IMG/VR virus record: IMGVR_UViG_3300044634_000093
Location: 1-32,930 of that record
Length of the DNA: 32,930 bases
Source of the DNA: a virus
Strand: one strand, 5' to 3'
Part shown: positions 1-5,814 of the stretch, piece after piece
How positions within the stretch are numbered: position 1 is the stretch's first letter
How the letters are laid out: each line of letters starts with the position of its first letter
The notes under the pieces: model-generated
Database searches by the model: none
Seen by the model: only the letters and a program-made list of their open reading frames with translations
Told to the model about the DNA's origin: nothing
Position numbers and translations under genes: made by a program

Positions 1-203
1 TCATCAACATTCACACCCCAAACTTGGGGGAAACGGTGACCATTAAAGCGAGCCCGCATTAACAACGCATTGTATGTGCTGTCAATGTTGTGGGGTTCTT
101 TTTCGCCTGCAAGTTTAGCACCAATGCTTGCAGCCCGCCATTCCCCAATAGGGACAATAGCTTCAACACCCAAACTGTCCCAAGAAATAAGAAATTCTGA
201 CAT
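1..203 (-). CDS. Hypothetical protein, 3' part cut by window edge
   Basis: An open frame runs from an ATG at 203 to the left edge of the window (67 codons visible, no stop reached). The product begins MSEFLISWDSLGVEAIVPIG and has no family motif I recognise. A strong Shine-Dalgarno (GGAGAGG) sits 6 nt before the ATG, and a near-consensus sigma70 promoter lies at 234-262, so this is clearly an expressed gene and probably an early one. It follows a small membrane-protein gene on the same strand. The function is unknown. Confidence 0.75.
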   Translation of the reverse strand, partial: MSEFLISWDSLGVEAIVPIGEWRAASIGAKLAGEKEPHNIDSTYNALLMRARFNGHRFPQVWGVNVD

Positions 204-233
204 GCTAACCTCTCCTTCGTTGCCTACATATAC

Positions 234-262
234 AATATAGCGTAAGATGTCTTACTTGTCAA
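234..262 (-). promoter_or_regulatory. Sigma70-type early promoter with spacer dyad
   Basis: On the minus strand TTGACA (257-262), a 17-nt spacer and TATATT (234-239). The spacer holds a perfect dyad GTAAGA-CA-TCTTAC (242-255). Five nt past the -10 is the box TGTAGGCAA (220-228). It drives the gene starting at 203. It is nearly identical to the promoter at 747-775. Confidence 0.85.
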
Positions 263-288
263 GAGTTATTTCACCAAAAGATGCGATT

Positions 289-441
289 TCACATCAAAAA
301 CTTTTCAACGAAGCGTTCGGCTACCAAGTAATAAGACCAAAACGGAATGATCACTGCAAAGAATGTGCTCCAAAAACCTTTTGCAAGCACGATACCTACA
401 ACGTAAGCCGCAAGCATTACAAGTCCTACGATATGTCGCAT
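289..441 (-). CDS. Small two-helix membrane protein (50 aa)
   Basis: A 50-codon gene with an ATG at 441 and a TGA at 289-291. The product is strongly hydrophobic, with two likely membrane helices (about residues 4-20 and 24-41), a short loop carrying a single lysine, and a charged C-terminus (AERFVEKFLM). The start lies 1 nt after the stop of the upstream gene (TAAC-ATG) with GGGTG upstream, so translation is probably coupled. It shares the early promoter at 747-775. Small inner-membrane proteins of this kind in T4-like phages may act in lysis timing or superinfection exclusion, but nothing in the sequence singles out one of these roles. Confidence 0.7.
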   Translation of the reverse strand: MRHIVGLVMLAAYVVGIVLAKGFWSTFFAVIIPFWSYYLVAERFVEKFLM

Positions 442-442
442 G

Positions 443-712
443 TTACACCCGAATAATGTTAGAGTTGCTCAGCGGAGCATCATAGTCCGCTGCAATTGTG
501 TCGCTTGGAAAGTAAAAGCGCCGTGAACCTGCACCATCTGCAGGATCAGTAATATCTAAGTAACGGAAGCCTTCGTAGTTACCTGTTTCAAACAGGATGG
601 CCTCCATCATTAAACACATCGCCTCACGCTCATCGGCGGAAGTATGTTTCGCTGCAAGGAAAGTGTTGACCATCTTCAACATCTTGCCAACTTCAACAGT
701 CTTACGTGCCAC
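443..712 (-). CDS. Hypothetical early protein (89 aa), GTG start
   Basis: The frame is open upstream to a TTG at 718, but the Shine-Dalgarno AAGAGGGG directly abuts that TTG. It stands 6 nt from a GTG at 712, so the GTG is the likely start (protein MARKTVEVGKMLKMV...). The N-terminal half is predicted helical; the C-terminal half has aromatic and acidic residues (YLDITDPADG, RRFYFPSDT). I recognise no family. It is first in a two-gene unit with the 50-aa membrane protein, behind the sigma70 promoter at 747-775. Confidence 0.75.
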   Translation of the reverse strand: MARKTVEVGKMLKMVNTFLAAKHTSADEREAMCLMMEAILFETGNYEGFRYLDITDPADGAGSRRFYFPSDTIAADYDAPLSNSNIIRV

Positions 713-746
713 GTGCAACCCCTCTTGCGCTATTGCCTACAGTTAC

Positions 747-775
747 AATATAGTGTATGACGTCTTACTTGTCAA
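747..775 (-). promoter_or_regulatory. Sigma70-type early promoter with spacer dyad
   Basis: Minus strand TTGACA (770-775), 17-nt spacer, TATATT (747-752). The spacer contains GTAAGACGTCATAC (755-768), a palindrome with one mismatched pair, at the same offset from the -10 as in the promoter at 234-262. TGTAGGCAA (733-741) follows the -10 by 5 nt. It serves the genes at 443-712 and 289-441. Confidence 0.85.
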
Positions 776-782
776 GTCTTTT

Positions 783-1235
783 TTAGAGTTTATCTAATCT
801 TTTTTGGTGACGACCACCTTCAAACTGTGCAGTGAAGAATGCATCTACAATAGCATATGCTTGTTCTGCAGTTGTTTGTCTACCGCCCAAACACAATACG
901 TTGGCATTGTTGTGCTGTTTAGTAAGTGCTGCGGTTTCTGCGTTGTAGCAAAGACCAGCTCTAATGTGGCTGTGGCGGTTTGCTGCAATGCTAATACCAA
1001 TACCAGTGCCACAGATTAGGATGCCAAATTCATTTTCACCGTCAGCAATGGATTTGCACACTGCTTGTGCATAATCCGGGTAATCTACACTATCTGTATT
1101 ATGACAGCCCAAGTCTTGAATGAAAACTGAATATTTGTCTGCAAACGGATCTTTCCTAAGCAAATATGAAACAATCGCTTGTTTAAGTTCGTATCCACCA
1201 TGGTCACAACCAATGGCAATTTTAAAGGCTGACAT
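783..1235 (-). CDS. rpiB: Ribose-5-phosphate isomerase B
   Basis: Predicted to interconvert ribulose 5-phosphate and ribose 5-phosphate, supplying ribose phosphate for nucleotide synthesis. At 150 aa it is the size of bacterial RpiB (about 149 aa). The family signatures are present in order: the phosphate-binding start IAIGCDHGG (residues 6-14), DYPDYA (51-56), GILICGTGIGISIAANR with the catalytic cysteine C75 and T77, the acid/base histidine in KQHNNANVL (H108), and the C-terminal EGGRHQKRL. No active-site residue looks lost, so the enzyme is probably active. The ATG at 1235 overlaps the 3' end of uvsY by 14 nt, and AGGA in uvsY serves as ribosome-binding site, so it is the last gene of the recombination operon. 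RpiB is unusual as a phage-encoded metabolic gene. Confidence 0.93.
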   Translation of the reverse strand: MSAFKIAIGCDHGGYELKQAIVSYLLRKDPFADKYSVFIQDLGCHNTDSVDYPDYAQAVCKSIADGENEFGILICGTGIGISIAANRHSHIRAGLCYNAETAALTKQHNNANVLCLGGRQTTAEQAYAIVDAFFTAQFEGGRHQKRLDKL

Positions 1236-1677
1236 CTTCTAATCCTGCTGCTCTGAGTTTTACGATATTGTTTATCTGATAACCTTTGGTATCAATGGCT
1301 TTGATAAGGCCCATGAATTTGTTACGCACCAATGCAAACTCGTTTACAATGTGCTGTAGATCCACAACTTCATCTACACCGTCAACATACTTTTCAGCAT
1401 CACGGCTGCTTAATGCACGGTTGTAGTGTTCTAAGAATTTTTTGTAGTGTTCAGTACGCTTTTTGCGTAGTTCAATGTTGAGGTATTCTAAGATACCCTC
1501 AATTTCCTGCAATTGGTTAAAACGATGTTCTACTACACCTGGCATGTCTCGACTGTGTTTTTCAACATTGCCTCTGAGGCCACATTCGAGTCTTGCTTCA
1601 GCAAGTTGTTGTTCGTAGTAATCAATTGCAGGTACAAGTTGAGATATATCCGCTCGGACTTGTTTAAACCAATTCAT
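1222..1677 (-). CDS. uvsY: UvsY-like recombination mediator
   Basis: In T4, UvsY loads the UvsX recombinase on gp32-covered single-stranded DNA. This 151-aa protein is close to the T4 length (137 aa). It is highly charged and helical, with a basic stretch (ELRKKRTEHYKKFLEHYNRA). Its C-terminal motif LIKAIDTKGYQINNIVKLRA matches the T4 UvsY pattern ALDAIKSRGFAIKHIQDMRA in spacing and character. The gene starts 2 nt after the upstream gene and overlaps rpiB downstream. Only a weak AAAG precedes the ATG, so translation is probably coupled. Its position downstream of gp32 and uvsX supports the call. Confidence 0.85.
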   Translation of the reverse strand: MNWFKQVRADISQLVPAIDYYEQQLAEARLECGLRGNVEKHSRDMPGVVEHRFNQLQEIEGILEYLNIELRKKRTEHYKKFLEHYNRALSSRDAEKYVDGVDEVVDLQHIVNEFALVRNKFMGLIKAIDTKGYQINNIVKLRAAGLEDVSL

Positions 1678-1679
1678 CT

Positions 1680-1931
1680 TTATGCATCGTTTTCATCAGT
1701 GTCATAGTCTGCAAATTTATCGTGGTCAATGTAGTTGTTTCTTATTGCTTTGTCGATAGTGCCGTCGAACCCGACCCACTCATCTGCCACTTCAACAAGT
1801 TCACAAACACTTTCATTAATCACACTCAAAAACTTTTCACATGCACTGTCACGATCCTTGGGATTCAAATAGGGTTTAATCGACATCCATAAGTCAGCGT
1901 ATACTTCAATTTCACTATCAGTCATTTTCAT
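1680..1931 (-). CDS. Small acidic hypothetical protein between uvsX and uvsY
   Basis: An 83-aa acidic protein beginning MKMTDSEIEVYADLWMSIKP and ending in an acidic tail (DHDKFADYDTDENDA). I do not recognise a domain. The ATG at 1931 overlaps the end of uvsX by 14 nt, with AGAGGA as Shine-Dalgarno about 12 nt upstream. The second Met (1925) is a possible alternative start. Being locked between uvsX and uvsY in an overlapping operon suggests a role in recombination-dependent replication, but this is inferred from position only. Confidence 0.8.
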   Translation of the reverse strand: MKMTDSEIEVYADLWMSIKPYLNPKDRDSACEKFLSVINESVCELVEVADEWVGFDGTIDKAIRNNYIDHDKFADYDTDENDA

Positions 1932-3033
1932 TGTTATTAATATCCTCTAAGATGCTTTGTTCATCTTGGGTATTTAGTTCTTCGACAACAGAATTAGTAT
2001 CGTGATCGTTCCATTGACGCATGATAAGATCCAAGTGTTCATTATCATTTGCTTCCCATGCTTTACGGAATTTAGTAAATGATTCACCTGTTTCTTTGTT
2101 AACATACTCCAAGCGATTGCCAGTTTTCTTCAACACACCCTTAGCTTCGAAGAAGTCAACCAGCCCACTGTAGGGGCTCATTCCGCTCTCATAGGGGATC
2201 TTAACTTGCACTGATTCGAACGGTTTAGCATAGCGTGTTTTCATAATCTTACAGCTTGCACGAATACCACGCACTTCTGAAATCTTATTGCCGTCCTCAT
2301 CTTCCTTGAGTTTAAGTTTACGCATAGCAACAACAATACTCGATGCATATACGAAACCTTGCCCACCGCTGATCTTGTCATCTGGGTCAAACATATCTTG
2401 ACTTTGATAAGTGTGGTTAGTACATACCATGCCAATGTTGTAATCACCAAACATGTTTACGCAGTTACGAACAAGCGCAGTAAGTGCTTTGGGCTTACGT
2501 CCCATATCACCTTTAAGATCACCTGCTTGGAACTGATTAACGTCTGTAGGTGTAAGCATCATACCCAACGAATCCAATACGAATAGGATTTTAGGACGAT
2601 CTACTACAGCCTTGTCGGCGTATTCTTTTTTATAGTCTGTCATAAAGTCGTTAATAACTTTAGCAACATCGTCAATCATTGCCATGTTGAGTTTAAGCAA
2701 TTTTGACTCATCAGTGTCAACGCCCAGCGCATGTAGCCACTTTTCGTCTAGTGCGTTTTCGGTGTCAATTAGAACAACAAAAATACCTTGCTGTTGTGCT
2801 TCACGCACTAAGTTACCAGAGCAAATAAACGATTTACCCGCACCAGATTCACCTGCAAACACTGTAACTTTACCCAACGGAATACCGCCATAAAAGTCAC
2901 CGCTTACCAGTTTGTTCAAGCAATAGTTACCTGTGCTAATCCAAGTATCGGGATCTCTAAATCCAACGCTTAGTCCAGGAACGCTTTTAGTAATGCTTTT
3001 GCGGAATTTTGAAATATCAAAAGGTTTAGCCAA
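1918..3033 (-). CDS. uvsX: UvsX RecA-like recombinase
   Basis: A strand-exchange ATPase that forms filaments on single-stranded DNA; in T4 it works with UvsY, gp32 and the replisome. The 371-aa protein has Walker A GESGAGKS (residues 61-68), the RecA-type catalytic region LIDTENALDEKW with E93, and Walker B ILFVLDS (149-155). The C-terminus is acidic (ILEDINNNEND), as in single-strand-binding partners of gp32. The start codon is TTG at 3033 (TTG GCT AAA, protein MAKPFDI...), preceded by AAAGG with 9-nt spacing. No ATG occurs in frame before Walker A, so the rare start is forced. It lies 3 nt after the stop of the preceding small gene. Confidence 0.96.
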   Translation of the reverse strand: MAKPFDISKFRKSITKSVPGLSVGFRDPDTWISTGNYCLNKLVSGDFYGGIPLGKVTVFAGESGAGKSFICSGNLVREAQQQGIFVVLIDTENALDEKWLHALGVDTDESKLLKLNMAMIDDVAKVINDFMTDYKKEYADKAVVDRPKILFVLDSLGMMLTPTDVNQFQAGDLKGDMGRKPKALTALVRNCVNMFGDYNIGMVCTNHTYQSQDMFDPDDKISGGQGFVYASSIVVAMRKLKLKEDEDGNKISEVRGIRASCKIMKTRYAKPFESVQVKIPYESGMSPYSGLVDFFEAKGVLKKTGNRLEYVNKETGESFTKFRKAWEANDNEHLDLIMRQWNDHDTNSVVEELNTQDEQSILEDINNNEND

Positions 3034-3036
3034 GAG

Positions 3037-3243
3037 TTATGACCTTTCCATAGTTGTTGCTTCGTGAATAAGTGTGGTTAGTTCTTCGACTGTGCTGCAC
3101 AAAATCCTTGCACTTGTCCATTCTTCGTTACTATCTTGACCACTAACGTCGATCATATATCCGTTGTCACACATGTTAACAGTGAAGTTGTCGTTTACTT
3201 TTGCGAGCTTATCGCTGATTGTTTTGATTGATTTTTTAGCCAT
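3037..3243 (-). CDS. Small hypothetical protein between gp32 and uvsX
   Basis: A 68-aa protein (MAKKSIKTISDKLAKVND...) with a lysine-rich N-terminus, a central beta-type stretch (NFTVNMCDNGYMIDVSG) and a helical C-terminus (TVEELTTLIHEATTMERS). It has no recognised family. AGGAGA precedes the ATG by 7 nt. It is the first gene after the terminator that follows gp32 and runs straight into uvsX, so it should be co-transcribed with uvsX. Confidence 0.8.
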   Translation of the reverse strand: MAKKSIKTISDKLAKVNDNFTVNMCDNGYMIDVSGQDSNEEWTSARILCSTVEELTTLIHEATTMERS

Positions 3244-3266
3244 GAAAATATCTCCTATAAAGGCAA

Positions 3267-3290
3267 ATAGGGCGACTTGTGCCGCCCTAT
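3267..3290 (-). terminator. Stem-loop terminator after gp32
   Basis: On the minus strand ATAGGGCG-GCACAAGT-CGCCCTAT (8-bp stem, GC-rich top), followed by TTTGCCTTT. It lies just after the gp32 stop. It probably ends or attenuates the gp32 transcript. The stem top and loop are almost the same as in the terminator after gp18 (12320-12343). Confidence 0.75.
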
Positions 3291-3304
3291 AGAGTTATTT
3301 TATA

Positions 3305-4321
3305 TTAGTTGTTACCACGAGCACGGATTGCTGCAAGGATATCTTGAGCACTTGGCTTTGCTTCACCACTTGCAGGAGTTTTTACAGGCGCCGCTGCTTT
3401 GGGCGCCGACTCAAAAGGGATCTCGTCATCCTCGTCAACATGTGCTTCTGCAGGGCGTGGTTGTGCTACGCTCTTTGCTGCTGGCTTAGGTGAACTGTTG
3501 TTTGCTGCACTATTGCTAGTGTCAATTTGCACACCTGCTGGGCGATAGAAGTTGCCCCAACGTGCAGGATCATACAATTGTCCATCTACGCTTGCTTCAA
3601 ACATTTCATGGATAGCATTCAGTTCATCTGCATTTGGTTGCTTTGGAAGATAGTCATTGAGAGTAAACAAACCATGTGCAGCAATTGCATCACGTTCTTT
3701 ACTATCCAAGCTACGTTCACGGCGTGCCCAAGTGCTTGTGCTGTAGTCAGCATATTGACCTTTTTGTGACTTAGTAAGACGGAAGTCTGTACCTGCCTCA
3801 TAATCAGTTGGGATATTTTCAAAATCAGTATCCATCAATGCACCTTTGATGATCTTAAAGATGCTAGGATTAATAATAAACCGACGGATTGGATTCTCTG
3901 GGATCGATTCTTCTTGCAAGCTACTTTCTGGTACAAAGCCTTGGAATACATAGCTCTTTTTCTTCCAATACTTACGTCCCATTTCTTCAAGATTAGTATC
4001 TTTAAACCAACCACGCACTTCGCTAAGAATTGGGCAGCTACCTACAGGACCCCACATTTCGTTGCAAGGAACGTTAACAGTAACTTTTTTACTGTCGGGT
4101 TGTCCAACTACGCCGTTAAAGTCCAAACGGATCATTTGACGTTCACGCCAAAAGTAAGTGTTGCTTGCATCCCCATCTGGGAGGAAGCGCATCACACTAG
4201 TTGTATTTTCTGGGATGTTCCAAAACGGGAAAATTGCGTTATCCCCGCCTGAGTTACCGCCACCTTGTGTGCGGGTCTCTTGTTCTTTGAGCTTTGCTCT
4301 AATTTCTGCCAATGAAGCCAT
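3305..4321 (-). CDS. gp32: gp32 single-stranded DNA-binding protein
   Basis: The T4-type replication SSB, which coats single-stranded DNA and organises replication and recombination proteins. The 338-aa product has the basic N-terminal co-operativity region (LAEIRAKLKEQETRT) followed by a Gly-rich linker. The core contains the relic zinc region PCNEMWGPVGSCPILSEVRGWF (C86 and C96 spaced as in T4 C77/C87). The conserved YWKKKSYVFQGFVPE stretch follows. The C-terminal arm is Ala/Pro-rich and acidic (VDEDDEIPFES), as used for partner binding. The third Cys and the His ligand of T4 are absent. A consensus promoter (4391-4419), a leader of about 60 nt and a strong AAGGAG Shine-Dalgarno precede it; a terminator follows. 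Confidence 0.92.
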   Translation of the reverse strand: MASLAEIRAKLKEQETRTQGGGNSGGDNAIFPFWNIPENTTSVMRFLPDGDASNTYFWRERQMIRLDFNGVVGQPDSKKVTVNVPCNEMWGPVGSCPILSEVRGWFKDTNLEEMGRKYWKKKSYVFQGFVPESSLQEESIPENPIRRFIINPSIFKIIKGALMDTDFENIPTDYEAGTDFRLTKSQKGQYADYSTSTWARRERSLDSKERDAIAAHGLFTLNDYLPKQPNADELNAIHEMFEASVDGQLYDPARWGNFYRPAGVQIDTSNSAANNSSPKPAAKSVAQPRPAEAHVDEDDEIPFESAPKAAAPVKTPASGEAKPSAQDILAAIRARGNN

Positions 4322-4355
4322 ATGTTTTCTCCTTAATGTGCCTGTATATTGTGCC

Positions 4356-4382
4356 TAAGTAAACCTAGTGATAACTTACTTA
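4356..4382 (-). promoter_or_regulatory. Hairpin in the gp32 leader (candidate operator)
   Basis: In the predicted leader of about 60 nt, TAAGTAA (4376-4382) can pair with TTACTTA (4356-4362) across a 13-nt loop. T4 gp32 represses its own translation by binding its AU-rich leader next to a structured element. A comparable role here is inferred only. Confidence 0.4.
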
Positions 4383-4390
4383 TTACCACT

Positions 4391-4419
4391 ATTATATTAC
4401 GTTTTATTTATCTTGTCAA
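4391..4419 (-). promoter_or_regulatory. Consensus sigma70 promoter for gp32
   Basis: Minus strand TTGACA (4414-4419), 17-nt spacer, TATAAT (4391-4396): both boxes are perfect consensus. The -35 box overlaps the TGA stop (4416-4418) of the upstream 455-aa gene. The spacer also contains GATAAATA (4405-4412), a late-type box, so gp32 might be transcribed in both phases. Confidence 0.88.
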
Positions 4420-5783
4420 TTAAAAAGTTTGTTGATATCGTAACTTCCAAACACTTCTTCAATTCTGTGTTGCCAAGCGTTGGTATCATCACTCACTCTT
4501 ACATCTTCGCTTGCTTTGGTGGTAAACTTAGGCATCATCTGTCTAATAGCATTTGCTGCTGTGTTTAACATAGCACGATCTTTGACATTGTCAACCAAAT
4601 CGTTCATCCTAGCAAGTAATACCGATAGTTGATCTTGATCCTTGCCGCCGTCGATGATACCGCTAAGATATTCGAAGATAGCACCAAGTTGAACTTGGGG
4701 CAATGCGTTCTTAACTGTATTGTTAACTAGTGGGTTCTCTGGATCATTCTTGATATCAGTTCCGGCTTTTAGTCTAATAACTTTAGATTTATTAATCGTT
4801 GCTACTAGACTGTCAAGCGTTTCACGAGCAAAATCATCTGCTTCACTAACCGCTTGCATTTCTTTAATAAGTGCATTTACATATGGAAGTGCTTCTTCCA
4901 TGCCTTCATCAAATGTTCTAACTGTAAACTTGTCTTTAATCTCGCTCAAATCATCTTCATTAATAGTTGATTCTCTTGCTTTGAAGTCTTCGATAAAACG
5001 TGCATAACTTTTACCGCTTTTGCTTTTACTTAAAGTTTCACGGATTGTGTTGATTCTGTTAGCTACTGCTTCAATTATGTCCGAAGTGCCTTCATTAACG
5101 AGCCCGTTACGCTCAGTATAGCGTTTGAATTCTTTTAGCTTCTTTAGCTCGCTGCACTGTTCAATGATGTTTTTACCAAAGTCATCATAAGGATTACCAC
5201 CTTCTTTAACATGGCGTAGCATAGCACGACCGCCAGCTAAGTTGTTAGTTGGCAGTTTGTAACGTTCACCATCTGCATTTTCAATATAAATTGCTTGAAT
5301 GTTACGGCTGCGGCTTCCACGCTGTTCTTCGTTAACTGCTTTGTTATGCTTAATAATAAGTTTAGCAGATTCCAACTGTTGATAGCTACTCTTTGTGCTA
5401 CCGTATGCGGCGCTGATTCCTTCTGATACAGTGTTCATGTCTCTTACCTTTTGTGCTTGGTAATCAAAGTCCTTGGGAGTAATTTGCTTAGTATATGTCT
5501 TTAGCGTGTACTCTATAATGCTTTGATTAGCTAAATTTTTGAGTTGTCCTAGTGTGTCTTTTAGTTGTTTTATTTGTGTGCCTGCACTAACGCTAACTTT
5601 AAGTTCACGACGGTTATCAGTTTCGTCTAAGTTAACCATAGTGAATGCATCAGGCAAATAGAAACGTCTAGCGTCTGTTGCATCAACAGTTGCTTTGCCT
5701 TCGTCAGTAAACATATTCACTGTATGACCGTTGCCTTTGAGTATCTTAAAAATCTTATCTGCAACTGTTTCTGAACTCAACAT
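4416..5783 (-). CDS. Unrecognised 455-aa protein between gp17 and gp32
   Basis: A long, mostly helical, charged protein starting MLSSETVADKIFKILKGNG, with ARRFYLPDAF near residue 40 and several predicted coiled or helical stretches. I do not recognise a catalytic motif, signal peptide or membrane segment. Its size, its position beside the large terminase and the late-type box CATAAATA just upstream suggest a virion or head-assembly protein. INE and VNE tripeptides (STINEDD, GLVNEGTSD) loosely resemble T4 prohead protease sites but are weak evidence. The ATG at 5783 has only a loose purine-rich AAAGAGAAAG as ribosome-binding site. Confidence 0.8.
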   Translation of the reverse strand: MLSSETVADKIFKILKGNGHTVNMFTDEGKATVDATDARRFYLPDAFTMVNLDETDNRRELKVSVSAGTQIKQLKDTLGQLKNLANQSIIEYTLKTYTKQITPKDFDYQAQKVRDMNTVSEGISAAYGSTKSSYQQLESAKLIIKHNKAVNEEQRGSRSRNIQAIYIENADGERYKLPTNNLAGGRAMLRHVKEGGNPYDDFGKNIIEQCSELKKLKEFKRYTERNGLVNEGTSDIIEAVANRINTIRETLSKSKSGKSYARFIEDFKARESTINEDDLSEIKDKFTVRTFDEGMEEALPYVNALIKEMQAVSEADDFARETLDSLVATINKSKVIRLKAGTDIKNDPENPLVNNTVKNALPQVQLGAIFEYLSGIIDGGKDQDQLSVLLARMNDLVDNVKDRAMLNTAANAIRQMMPKFTTKASEDVRVSDDTNAWQHRIEEVFGSYDINKLFN

Positions 5784-5805
5784 TTCTTAACACTTTCTCT
5801 TTGTA

Positions 5806-5814
5806 GTATTTATG
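5806..5814 (-). promoter_or_regulatory. T4-type late promoter box
   Basis: CATAAATAC on the minus strand, overlapping the gp17 stop codon and lying 22 nt upstream of the 455-aa gene. It matches the T4 late promoter TATAAATA in 7 of 8 positions. Confidence 0.6.

Noticed and set aside
247-456. Plus-strand open frame of 69 codons
   Set aside because: It overlaps the early promoter and the SD-led 50-aa membrane gene on the other strand, and lacks its own ribosome-binding site.
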